Assembly: GCA_038229415.1 (NCBI GenBank)
Contig: JBBROM010000004.1
Location: 62,001 to 126,000, forward strand
Direction of reading: 5' to 3'
Origin: JANXUR01 sp038229415
Lineage (GTDB): Bacteria; Acidobacteriota; Terriglobia; Terriglobales; Acidobacteriaceae
Length of the DNA stretch: 64,000 nt
Positions 34,320 through 41,352 of the stretch are shown in pieces (position 1 is the stretch's first letter; every line of letters starts with the position of its first letter). The notes beneath the pieces were generated by a model, which saw nothing but the letters and a program-made list of their open reading frames with translations, was not told where the DNA came from and did not search any database. The position numbers and the translations under genes were made by a program.

Positions 34320-34934
34320 ATGATTCGACTTCCTATAGCGAACGGCGATCTCGCGGCGTTGATCGTAAGCACCAGCTTTGCGGCCGGGCTGAACGTGTAT
34401 GCCACGGTGGCGACGCTGGGCCTGCTCGGCCACTATCAGATGGTGGTGCTTCCGGATGCGCTGAACCTGATCACCAGCTGGTGGGTGATAGGCACAGCTG
34501 GAGTGCTGTTTGCGATTGAGTTTGTGGCAGATAAGATTCCGGCCTTCGACCTGATCTGGAACGCACTGCACACGTTTGTGCGGGTTCCGGTAGCGGCGCT
34601 GATGGCGTGGGGGGCGACCTCGCACCTTTCTCCGCAGATGCAGATGCTGGCGACGATTGCGGGCGGCCTGATTGCGTTTGCCGCGCATGGAGGCAAGACA
34701 GCGGCGCGCGCGGCAGTAACGCCGTCTCCTGAGCCGATCAGCAACATGGCGCTCAGCATGGGTGAGGATGTGACAGCAGTGGGGCTGACGTGGGTCGCAA
34801 CGCAGCATCCCTATTGGGGTGCGGGGTTCGTGGTGTTGGCGCTGGCGGCAACACTGCTGCTAATGCGGTGGGTGATTAAAGCGATGAAGAAGCTATTCAG
34901 CGCGGGACCGAGCGCTGCGGCGCCGGTACAGTAA
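34320..34934 (+). CDS. DUF4126 integral membrane protein
   Basis: The 204-residue protein has several membrane helices (LAALIVSTSFAAGLNVYATVATLGLLGHY, TSWWVIGTAGVLFAIEFVADKIP, MLATIAGGLIAFAAHGG, WGAGFVVLALAATLLLMRWVIK). The loop EFVADKIPAFDLIWNALHTFVRVPVAAL is the DUF4126 hallmark. The function of the family is unknown. A shared bidirectional terminator follows. Confidence 0.88.
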   Translation: MIRLPIANGDLAALIVSTSFAAGLNVYATVATLGLLGHYQMVVLPDALNLITSWWVIGTAGVLFAIEFVADKIPAFDLIWNALHTFVRVPVAALMAWGATSHLSPQMQMLATIAGGLIAFAAHGGKTAARAAVTPSPEPISNMALSMGEDVTAVGLTWVATQHPYWGAGFVVLALAATLLLMRWVIKAMKKLFSAGPSAAAPVQ

Positions 34935-34968
34935 AAAATAAGGGGACGGGCATATCACGCCTGTCCCC
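34934..34968. terminator. Bidirectional terminator between DUF4126 and the Lys/Ala repeat gene
   Basis: GGGGACGGGC (34942-34951) pairs with GCCTGTCCCC (34959-34968). The minus strand continues into TTATTTTTT, a strong U-tail for the gene at 34986-35378; the complementary A-run precedes the stem on the plus strand. Confidence 0.8.
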
Positions 34969-34985
34969 GGAAACCCTTCGGCGAA

Positions 34986-35378
34986 CTACTTCTTGTCTGG
35001 ATCCATCTTGTCGCCGACCTTTTCAGCACCCTTCTTCACCTTGTGGGCAGCCTTCTTCGTGCCCTTGGCAGTGGCGTGCGCGGCCTTCTCTGTGGTGTCT
35101 TCCGTCTTGTCCGCAGCCTTCACGGTTGCCTTTTTGGTGGCGTGAGCAGCTTTCTTGGTGTCCTTGGCAGTGGTGTCGGCGGCCTTTTCCGTGCCTTCCT
35201 TGGTGGCGTGGGCGGCCTTCTTAATGCCGTGGCCCATCTTCTTGGCACCCTTTTTGGTGGCATCGGCGGTTTTCTCTGCGCCTTCCTTCACATCCTGGGC
35301 AGCGTCTTGCGCAGCGGCAGAAAGCGTCAGCGCGAGGCTGGCGGCAAGCAGCAAAGCGAAATTGCGGAAATTCTTCAT
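34986..35378 (-). CDS. Exported Lys/Ala-rich repeat protein (histone H1/LEA-like composition)
   Basis: After a signal peptide (MKNFRNFALLLAASLALTLSAAAQ) the 106 mature residues are built almost entirely from repeats of a KKAAHATKKGTEKAADTT-like unit, about 17-18 residues each, repeated four to five times with variation. Only Lys, Ala, Thr, Asp, Glu, His and Gly are common. The composition resembles eukaryotic H1 tails or LEA-type desiccation proteins, but the signal peptide puts it in the envelope, so DNA binding is unlikely. Role unknown; envelope or stress protection is a guess. Repeats in the DNA itself are mirrored by the codon pattern. Confidence 0.78.
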   Translation of the reverse strand: MKNFRNFALLLAASLALTLSAAAQDAAQDVKEGAEKTADATKKGAKKMGHGIKKAAHATKEGTEKAADTTAKDTKKAAHATKKATVKAADKTEDTTEKAAHATAKGTKKAAHKVKKGAEKVGDKMDPDKK

Positions 35379-35450
35379 AGTTGGCGTCTCCTGAGAATTA
35401 GATATGGCTGCGAGTGCGCAGGGCGCCGCTCACGAGCACAGGCAAATTAT

Positions 35451-35470
35451 AGCCCGAGACGGGCTTTTGC
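35451..35470 (+). promoter_or_regulatory. Small terminator-like hairpin in the ribBA leader
   Basis: AGCCCG-AGA-CGGGCT followed by TTTGC lies about 35 bases before the ribBA start. It could be an attenuator or the end of an upstream transcript. The conserved FMN-riboswitch segments were looked for in this leader and not found. Confidence 0.35.
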
Positions 35471-35503
35471 TAGACTGAAGAGTTGGATTGCGAGGCCTTA
35501 CTT

Positions 35504-36700
35504 ATGTCGCACAACCCCGCTTTTGTAGATGTACTCACCGCGCTGGAAGAGTTCCGCGCTGGCCGAATGATCGTCGTGGTGGACGATGAAGACCGCGAAA
35601 ATGAAGGCGATCTGACGATGGCCGCCGAGTTCGTCACGCCAGAAGCCATCAACTTTATGGCACGCTTTGGCCGCGGACTGGTTTGCCTCACCCTGACCGA
35701 AGAGCGACTCGATTATCTGCGGTTGGGGCCGATGGTGCAGCACAATACGTCGGCGTTTGGCACGGCGTTTTGCGAATCTATTGAAGCGCGCGAGGGCGTG
35801 ACGACGGGTATCTCCGCCGCCGACCGGTCGCGGACGATTCAGGTGGCGATTGACCCGGCGACCAAGCCCCAGGATCTGGCGAAGCCGGGGCATGTGTTCC
35901 CGCTGCGGGCGCGCAAAGGAGGCGTGCTGGTGCGGGCTGGGCAGACCGAAGCTTCGGTAGATTTGGCGCGACTGGCGGGGCTGATTCCGGCGGGGATTAT
36001 CTGCGAGATTATGCGCGACGATGGCACCATGGCGCGGGTGCCCGACCTGATCGAATTCTGCAATGAGCACCAACTGAAGATGATTACGGTGGCGGAGATT
36101 ATTCGCTATCGGCGACTTACAGAGCGGTATGTGCATCGCGTGGGCGAAGCGATGCTGCCGACACCTTATGGCGAGTTTCGGATGCTGGCCTATGAGAGTG
36201 AAGTGGATGGCGGCGAGAGTCACGTCGCGCTGGTGATGGGCGATGTGGCGAGCCCGGTACTTGGCGCGGAAGGTGCCACTGCGAGCGTTGAGCCGGTGCT
36301 AGTGCGGATGCATACGCACTGTCTAGTCGGCGGAGTGTTTGGCGCGGACGTGTGCGACTGCCGCGAGACGCTTGACCGCTCCATGCAGATGATTGCCGAA
36401 GCTGGACGCGGGGCAATTATCTACTTGCATCAGACGTCGCCAGCGTTTTCGGTGGAGCATGTAGGTGATCGCAATGTGCTGGCCTTCCACAGTGAGCGCC
36501 ACTTACCCGCCCTGCCCGAAAGCGATCGCCGGACGCAGCGCAACATTGGCATCGGCGCACAGATACTAAGTGACCTGAAGCTAACCCGGATTAAGTTACT
36601 CACGAATCATCCCCGGCGCGTGGCTGGACTGGAAGGCTTTGGTATTGAGATCGTGGAGCAGGTACCGGTGGATAAGAAGTGGGCTACGATTGCGGGGTAA
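35504..36700 (+). CDS. ribBA: RibBA: DHBP synthase fused to a degenerate GTP cyclohydrolase II domain
   Basis: The 398-residue protein serves riboflavin synthesis. The N-terminal half (about 1-205) is an intact 3,4-dihydroxy-2-butanone 4-phosphate synthase: VVDDEDRENEGDLTMAAE, NTSAFGTAFCESIEAREGVTTGISAADR, GHVFPLRAR. The C-terminal half (206-398) resembles GTP cyclohydrolase II and keeps the zinc cysteines C273, C284 and C286 (HTHCLVGGVFGADVCDC) and the end RIKLLTNHPRR. However, the catalytic loop normally reading RQEGRGIGL is replaced by HQTSPAFSVEHV (309-320). So only the DHBP half is likely active. ATG 35504 is preferred over the upstream TTG. Confidence 0.9.
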   Translation: MSHNPAFVDVLTALEEFRAGRMIVVVDDEDRENEGDLTMAAEFVTPEAINFMARFGRGLVCLTLTEERLDYLRLGPMVQHNTSAFGTAFCESIEAREGVTTGISAADRSRTIQVAIDPATKPQDLAKPGHVFPLRARKGGVLVRAGQTEASVDLARLAGLIPAGIICEIMRDDGTMARVPDLIEFCNEHQLKMITVAEIIRYRRLTERYVHRVGEAMLPTPYGEFRMLAYESEVDGGESHVALVMGDVASPVLGAEGATASVEPVLVRMHTHCLVGGVFGADVCDCRETLDRSMQMIAEAGRGAIIYLHQTSPAFSVEHVGDRNVLAFHSERHLPALPESDRRTQRNIGIGAQILSDLKLTRIKLLTNHPRRVAGLEGFGIEIVEQVPVDKKWATIAG

Positions 36701-36705
36701 GACAT

Positions 36706-36749
36706 CCCACCCTAATCCGCCAACACCGGGCGGATGAGGGTGGGGCACC
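36706..36749. repeat. GGGGCACC-tagged hairpin (copy 7), part of an inverted pair
   Basis: CCCACCCT, then ATCCGC, pair with GCGGAT and AGGGTGGG (36706-36744) and are followed by GCACC. It starts six bases after the ribBA stop codon and faces copy 8 across about 40 bases. Confidence 0.8.
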
Positions 36750-36787
36750 GCAACGATATTTCTAATCTACATTCCCTTACCAAGATT

Positions 36788-36828
36788 GGTGCCCCATGCT
36801 CACGCCACGCTTTTGGCGTTAGCATGGG
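36788..36828. repeat. GGTGCCCC-tagged hairpin (copy 8), part of an inverted pair
   Basis: GGTGC leads into CCCATGCTCACGCC (36793-36806), an eight-base loop, and GGCGTTAGCATGGG (36815-36828), a 14-base stem with one mismatch. The tags of copies 7 and 8 are inverted relative to each other, giving a REPIN-like doublet between the convergent ribBA and alcohol dehydrogenase genes. Confidence 0.8.
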
Positions 36829-36858
36829 ATATACGATCAAAGCTCTAACTCGTTCGAC

Positions 36859-37896
36859 TTACAGCGTCGCCGTATCAATCACAAACCTATACCTTACGTC
36901 GCTCTTCAGCACCCGTTCGTAGGCTTCGTTGATCTTGTCAGCGGAGATGACTTCTATGTCGCAGGCGATGTTGTGCTTCGCGCAGAAGTCGAGCATGTCT
37001 TGCGTCTCGCGGATGCTGCCGATCATGGAACCGGCCAGGCTGTGACGCCCGCCGATGAGCGCAAAGGCACTGACCGGAATCGGCCTTTCGGGTGCGCCCA
37101 CCACCACCATCGTCCCGTCCACTGCAAGCAGGCTAAGGTAAGCATTCCAGTCAATGTTGGCGGAGACAGTGTTGACGATAAGGTCGAACGTTCCTTTGAG
37201 CTGCTTGAAAGTCTCAGGGTCGGAGGTGGCATAGTAGTGGTCGGCACCCATGCGCTTGCCGTCGGCCTGCTTGCTGAGCGACTGGCTCAACACGGTGACT
37301 TCGGCACCCATGGCATGCGCGATCTTCACGCCCATATGGCCAAGTCCGCCCATGCCGACGATGGCGACTTTTTTGCCCGGGCCCGCCTTCCAGTGATGGA
37401 GCGGCGAATAGAGCGTGATGCCAGCACACATCAGCGGCGCAGCCTTATCGAGCGGCAGCGATTCGGGAATGCGGAGAATATAGTTTTCGTTCACCACAAT
37501 GCTCTGGGAGTAGCCGCCCTGGTTGATTGAGCCGTCCTTGTCTTTGCCGTTATAGGTAAAGTTCACTCCTTTGCGGCAAAACTGGTTTTCGCCGCTGAGG
37601 CAGTAGTCGCACTCGCCGCAGGAGTCCACAAAGCAGCCGATGCCAACGTGATCTCCAGCCTTGAACTTGGTGACGGCCGAGCCGACCGAGGTGACGACGC
37701 CAGCGATTTCGTGTCCGGGAACCATGGGGAAGGTGGCGCCGCCCCATTCGTCGCGGGCCTGATGAATGTCGGAGTGGCAGATGCCACAGAACTGGATGGC
37801 GATGGCGACGTCATTCGCGCCCGGTGCGCGGCGCTCGATAGTGAAAGGGGCAAGTGGCGCTTTGGCGGATGCAGCGGCGTAGGCTTTGGTGGGCAA
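36859..37896 (-). CDS. Zinc-dependent NADP alcohol/aldehyde dehydrogenase (YahK/CAD-like)
   Basis: A 345-residue medium-chain dehydrogenase. Catalytic zinc ligands are in FCGICHSDIHQ and PMVPGHEIAGVV; structural zinc cysteines are in SCGECDYCLSGENQFC. The Rossmann motif is VAIVGMGGLGHMGVKIAHAMG. The sequence best fits the YahK/cinnamyl-alcohol-dehydrogenase group, which reduces aldehydes with NADPH. Single gene; its stop faces the ribBA side across the repeat doublet. Confidence 0.93.
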   Translation of the reverse strand: MPTKAYAAASAKAPLAPFTIERRAPGANDVAIAIQFCGICHSDIHQARDEWGGATFPMVPGHEIAGVVTSVGSAVTKFKAGDHVGIGCFVDSCGECDYCLSGENQFCRKGVNFTYNGKDKDGSINQGGYSQSIVVNENYILRIPESLPLDKAAPLMCAGITLYSPLHHWKAGPGKKVAIVGMGGLGHMGVKIAHAMGAEVTVLSQSLSKQADGKRMGADHYYATSDPETFKQLKGTFDLIVNTVSANIDWNAYLSLLAVDGTMVVVGAPERPIPVSAFALIGGRHSLAGSMIGSIRETQDMLDFCAKHNIACDIEVISADKINEAYERVLKSDVRYRFVIDTATL

Positions 37897-38027
37897 GTGA
37901 GTTTCTCCTATCAGGAATTATCGTTTGGATGATGCCAGCGGGCAAGTGGGTGCAGAAGGTGGCTTCCGCTCATTGATGTTGTCATCAGCTTCGGGAGCAC
38001 CGGTGGCCCGGTAGGGGTCCTTCGGCA

Positions 38028-38062
38028 CGCGAGGTTCTCTCGCTGGGCGAGAGAACCTCGCG
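38028..38062. repeat. Perfect 16-bp hairpin repeat
   Basis: CGCGAGGTTCTCTCGC and GCGAGAGAACCTCGCG are perfect inverted copies around TGG. It is followed by GGCTCAGGATGACAG, a phrase echoed in part by GGTCGAGATGACACG near 39860. No U-run follows, so it is more likely a dispersed palindromic element than a terminator. Confidence 0.65.
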
Positions 38063-38114
38063 GCTCAGGATGACAGCGTAAAGCACAAGTGAATTGGAAG
38101 CTGAAAGTTCGCCG

Positions 38115-38152
38115 GGTGCCCCTTCCTTGTCTTTCGCGACGTTGGAAAGACA
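38115..38152. repeat. GGTGCCCC-tagged weak hairpin (possible copy 10)
   Basis: The tag GGTGCCCC (38115-38122) is followed by TGTCTTTC and GAAAGACA (38128-38135, 38145-38152), an 8-bp stem. The arms differ from the other copies, but tag and spacing agree. Confidence 0.5.
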
Positions 38153-38202
38153 GAGCGGGTCTTTTCGCGGCGCGATCAGTGGTTGACGCCACCGGCGCGT
38201 GT

Positions 38203-39222
38203 TTACGAATTTACGGACCTATAGGGAATCTTAGACACATCAACCTGAACCCTAATGCCATGCTTCTCCAGAAGCATACGTACTGCCAGCTCTGCTGCCG
38301 GGTGTCCTCCAGGGCCAATTATCAACCCATTGCAAGGAATTGGCCCCGGTTCGCCTTTTCTTAGCAGAGGATATGCGATATATGGAACGAGAGTGTCCGA
38401 TGTGGATCGGAACTCGAAAGGGTGATCCTTTGGCTTGAATTGTTTCACAGGCAGGACTAATCGCCATTCCCTCTCTTCAGAAAAGGTCTCATTCTTTAGA
38501 AGCGGAGCTATCCTTAGGAAATCAAACTGTAGTTCTAAGTGGCGTTCGCGGAGGACATGGGCGATCTCGACACTGCGTGAGTAATTCCCTTGGGCGGCGA
38601 GTACCTCCCGATATGTGCCAGCCTCAATCAACTGCGGTACTAACTCGGTAGTCAGAGACTCGCTCCTTACTCTAACAACGTCCACCCATTTGTCGAGAAC
38701 CGCCCTTAGAATCGCGCGCTTTTCTTGATCGTCGTAGATGCACTTAGCAAATGTGAACTTAGTTCCAGATTCACCCGGCGGGCGAACGTTTTGGAGGTTC
38801 AAACCTATGCATACGCCGGTCGAATTCCGTGCGTACCCTCTCCACTGGCTAAGCTGATCTTTCGCTGCTGAGAAAGACGCCACCATGATACAGAGCTGGT
38901 CTGGCGCCAGAGGTCCGGCATTAAAAGCTGCGATTACCGCATCTTGAAGATGTTTTCGCCAGTTAAAACCATCACTGGACTCTGGCTGTTCATCAGCAAC
39001 TTCCAAAGCAAGTTTCTTGGCGTGCGCGAATTCTTCTCGGTCATTAAGAAACCTATACTCCGTCGCCCAAATTGCTTTGGATGTGACGATCCCCATGGCT
39101 CCGCCATACGACGTGTAATGCCACAGGCATTCGGGGATTGGTTGGTTTATGTGTTCATTTACGGCGTCCGAGCCTGTCGGGATAGCGAGACGGTGGATCA
39201 TACCTAATAATAACGTCAGCAT
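38203..39222 (-). CDS. DUF2971-domain protein
   Basis: The 339-residue protein carries the DUF2971 pattern: ECLWHYTSYGGAMGIVTSKAIWATEYRFLNDREEFAHA at about residues 31-70, CIMVASFSAAKDQLSQWRGYARNSTGVCIGL in the middle, and SEEREWRLVLP near residue 260. The family has no established activity and often sits in variable or defence-associated regions. Codon choice is visibly more A/T-rich than in its neighbours and flanking DNA is full of repeats, so it may be acquired. Start may be ATG 39201 (MIHRLAIPTG) rather than the codon at 39222. Confidence 0.82.
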   Translation of the reverse strand: MLTLLLGMIHRLAIPTGSDAVNEHINQPIPECLWHYTSYGGAMGIVTSKAIWATEYRFLNDREEFAHAKKLALEVADEQPESSDGFNWRKHLQDAVIAAFNAGPLAPDQLCIMVASFSAAKDQLSQWRGYARNSTGVCIGLNLQNVRPPGESGTKFTFAKCIYDDQEKRAILRAVLDKWVDVVRVRSESLTTELVPQLIEAGTYREVLAAQGNYSRSVEIAHVLRERHLELQFDFLRIAPLLKNETFSEEREWRLVLPVKQFKPKDHPFEFRSTSDTLVPYIAYPLLRKGEPGPIPCNGLIIGPGGHPAAELAVRMLLEKHGIRVQVDVSKIPYRSVNS

Positions 39223-39249
39223 TAGGTTCGCATTTTCTGTTGCCTTGCC

Positions 39250-39567
39250 TTAACAGGGTTTCCGCGGCACAACCTGGCTATCCTTAATGAAGAATTGGGC
39301 GGAGCAGGTGTCTGAGCCGCAGATGACTGGAAGGAAGCCGGCGACTTGTTTGCGGGTGATTAGGCCTAGCGTCGCGCAACTGGGGCAGGAGAGGACGGCC
39401 CAGAAGGGGTCTTCGGGTTCGCCCGTTTGTCCGGCGTTTTCGAGGACGAAGACGGCACCGGGGCCCATCTGTTCGGGAATCCATTCATTGATGATGTCGA
39501 GAGTTGCGACCATCACGGCCTCCGGCTGGAACGGGCGGGCTGGGAGGAGACTCCGCCTGAGTTGCAT
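39250..39567 (-). CDS. Small conserved hypothetical protein with two cysteine pairs
   Basis: From ATG 39567 the protein is 105 residues. The N-terminal half has a helix and strand (EAVMVATLDIINEWIPEQMGPGAVFVLENAG). The C-terminal half has CPSCATLGLITRKQV and ICGSDTCSAQFFI, a CxxC/CxxxxC arrangement that could form a zinc ribbon. No named family is recognised. It stands alone. Confidence 0.68.
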   Translation of the reverse strand: MQLRRSLLPARPFQPEAVMVATLDIINEWIPEQMGPGAVFVLENAGQTGEPEDPFWAVLSCPSCATLGLITRKQVAGFLPVICGSDTCSAQFFIKDSQVVPRKPC

Positions 39568-39649
39568 CCATTGTTGGGCAGTTTGGGTTGTGCAGTCAAT
39601 CAACAGTCTGTGGATTTGTGTTAACTAGGTGGATAACGGCTGAGACTGT

Positions 39650-39704
39650 CGTCCCTACGGGACTCAGGAGGATTGGGTAGCTTACCCGGCACTTACGTGC
39701 CGGG
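39650..39704. repeat. Short hairpins in a gene-free repeat region
   Basis: GTCCCTACGGGAC (39651-39663) and CCCGGCAC-TTAC-GTGCCGGG (39685-39704) are two small perfect palindromes. The surrounding region 39568-39897 holds no supported gene and reads like dispersed repeat sequence. Confidence 0.55.
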
Positions 39705-39897
39705 CTTTCACCTTGCGTCCCTTCGGTACTTTACTTTGTCAACTTCTTGTGGCGCTGTCGGCGGCTTCTCTCCGCGCAGCATGAGGAGATGTGGTGCGCG
39801 CCGGAACGCAGGGTCTCTCCACTGCGCTCCTTCACCCGCTGGGCGGGTTCGGTCGCTTCGGTCGAGATGACACGGGGGGAGACTCGCGAGGTTGGTT

Positions 39898-40110
39898 CTA
39901 GGGCGTTGGGCAGCCGCCGCCTACAAAATGAACGATTTCGAGCTGGTCGCCGGGCTGAAGAGTGACTTCGGCCCAGGTGGTCCGGGGAGCAAGTTTGCGA
40001 TTGTGCTCGGCGGCGACGCGGTCGGGCTTCATTCCCAGGGATTCGACAAGGGCGGCGAGGGTTTGGGCTTCGGGGACTTCGCGGGGGGTACCGTTGAGGG
40101 TGATGATCAT
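39898..40110 (-). CDS. thiS: Sulfur carrier protein ThiS with C-terminal extension
   Basis: ThiS carries sulfur as a C-terminal thiocarboxylate for thiazole synthesis in thiamine production. The 70-residue protein has the ubiquitin-like pattern: MIITLNGTPREVPEAQTLAALVESLGM, VAAEHNRKLAPRTTWAEVTLQPGDQLEIVHFVGGG. In typical ThiS the glycine pair is the last residue; here CPTP follows. That tail would have to be removed before activation, as is known for QbsE- and HcyS-type carriers. No thiG, thiF or thiC is nearby. Confidence 0.88.
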   Translation of the reverse strand: MIITLNGTPREVPEAQTLAALVESLGMKPDRVAAEHNRKLAPRTTWAEVTLQPGDQLEIVHFVGGGCPTP

Positions 40111-40171
40111 GGTGTTCCTAATGGAAAGCTTACCTCAGGGGCTCAAGCCCGATTCTTGTAGGGCGTTTGAC

Positions 40172-40190
40172 GCGCGGCTGGAAGCCGCGC
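40172..40190. repeat. GCGCGGCT-GGA-AGCCGCGC palindrome
   Basis: A perfect 8-bp stem with a three-base loop between thiS and the nuo operon. No U-run follows. It looks like another dispersed palindrome. Confidence 0.55.
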
Positions 40191-40213
40191 TCTACCGTTC
40201 GTGCCTTTGCGAT

Positions 40214-40247
40214 CCACGTCTCGAACTGCACGAGACGTGGGGCACCC
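40214..40247. repeat. GGGGCACC-tagged palindrome (copy 9)
   Basis: CCACGTCTCG (40214-40223), loop AACTGCA, CGAGACGTGG (40231-40240), then GGCACCC. Same arms as the copies around the transposase. The rest of the 40111-40448 region holds the nuo promoter and no gene. Confidence 0.8.
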
Positions 40248-40355
40248 GAAAAATCTGGCTAGACGGATTTTGCTCTTGTTTTCCTTTCATTTTCATCTGA
40301 ATGCCCAAAATAGCATTTCGACGCGCAAAACTCACAGGAGAATGGCGCATCACGC

Positions 40356-40384
40356 TTGACACTGCGGAAGGCACCACCTAATCT
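40356..40384 (+). promoter_or_regulatory. Putative sigma-70 promoter of the nuo operon
   Basis: A perfect TTGACA (40356-40361) is followed after 17 bases by TAATCT (40379-40384), a weak -10. It lies about 65 bases before the nuoA start codon. Confidence 0.5.
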
Positions 40385-40448
40385 AAAACGTTCCCAAAGA
40401 AGAGTGTTTTTGGACACACGCTAAGGGTGCAGGGTCTCCATCGCAACT

Positions 40449-40847
40449 ATGCCTGAGAATTATTACGTCCGCTATCTTCCGATACTGCTGCACCTGTTTG
40501 CGGCGTTTTTGATCGCACTGCCGGTGCTGGTGCTGACGACTTTGATCGGCCGGCGCAAGAAATATGCCCAAAAGTTCCAAGCGTATGAGTGCGGCATTAC
40601 GCCGACGGGTGACACCCGAGACCGATTTTCGGTGAAGTTTTACCTGGTGGGGATGCTGTTCATCCTGTTCGATGTGGAAGCGGTGTTTCTGTACCCGTGG
40701 GCCATCATTTTGAAGGAACTGAAGATGTTCGGTTTCTGGGAGATGATGGTGTACATCGCGGTGGTGCTGGTGGGCTTCTTCTACATCGTGAAAAAGGGTG
40801 CGATTGACTGGGGAGAAACCGCCACGGTGAGCAGGGAGAACGTATAG
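40449..40847 (+). CDS. nuoA: NADH-quinone oxidoreductase subunit A
   Basis: NuoA is a small membrane subunit at the junction between the arms of complex I. The 132-residue protein has three membrane helices (LLHLFAAFLIALPVLVLTTLIG, FYLVGMLFILFDVEAVFLYPWAI, MMVYIAVVLVGFFYIV) and the conserved YECGITPTGDTRDRFSVKFY loop. It is the first gene of a 12-gene run; nuoC follows after two bases, where nuoB would normally be. Confidence 0.96.
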   Translation: MPENYYVRYLPILLHLFAAFLIALPVLVLTTLIGRRKKYAQKFQAYECGITPTGDTRDRFSVKFYLVGMLFILFDVEAVFLYPWAIILKELKMFGFWEMMVYIAVVLVGFFYIVKKGAIDWGETATVSRENV

Positions 40848-40849
40848 CG

Positions 40850-41350
40850 ATGGCAGCCGTGACTGAGGCCGTTACCGATATTGAGCAGTTGAAGGAAGAC
40901 CCGGCTCTGGCCTGTTTGCTAAGCTGGAACGCCTCCGCTGTGGCAGGCGCGAAGCGGGATCGCGGACAGCTAAGCGTTTATGTGCAGAGCGAAAAGATTC
41001 GCGAGGCATGCGCCATTCTGCGGGACAATCCGGCATGTCCGTTTGATGGGTTGATTGACCTGACAGGTGTGGACTGGTATCCGCAGGAGCCGCGGTTTGA
41101 AGTGGTTTATCAGCTGCTTTCGTACAAGAAAAAGACGCGCATAACGCTGAAGGTGAAGCTGAGCGGCGAAGCGCCAGCGCTGGATTCGGTTACATCGGTT
41201 TGGCCGGCGGCGAACTTTTACGAGCGTGAGGTCAGCGATTTGTTTGGCATCCGGTTCGCAGGTCATCCGAATCCGCTGCGGATTTTGATGCCGGAAGACT
41301 GGGAAGGCCACCCGTTGCGCAAGGATTATCCAGTGGAGGGGTACCGCTAG
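40850..41350 (+). CDS. nuoC: NADH-quinone oxidoreductase subunit C
   Basis: The 166-residue protein is the 30-kDa-type subunit of the Q-module. Landmarks are CPFDGLIDLTGVDWYP, FEVVYQLLSYKKKTRITLKV, SVTSVWPAANFYEREVSDLFGIRFAGHPNPLRILMPEDWEGHPLRKDYP. It is separate from nuoD, not fused. nuoB is missing just upstream. Confidence 0.96.
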   Translation: MAAVTEAVTDIEQLKEDPALACLLSWNASAVAGAKRDRGQLSVYVQSEKIREACAILRDNPACPFDGLIDLTGVDWYPQEPRFEVVYQLLSYKKKTRITLKVKLSGEAPALDSVTSVWPAANFYEREVSDLFGIRFAGHPNPLRILMPEDWEGHPLRKDYPVEGYR

Positions 41351-41352
41351 AT

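Noticed and set aside
35379..35503. FMN riboswitch before ribBA
   Set aside because: The conserved FMN-element segments are absent; only a short hairpin is present.
38028..38062. Rho-independent terminator of the alcohol dehydrogenase or DUF2971 gene
   Set aside because: The hairpin lies upstream of the dehydrogenase start, not after its stop, and has no U-run on either strand.
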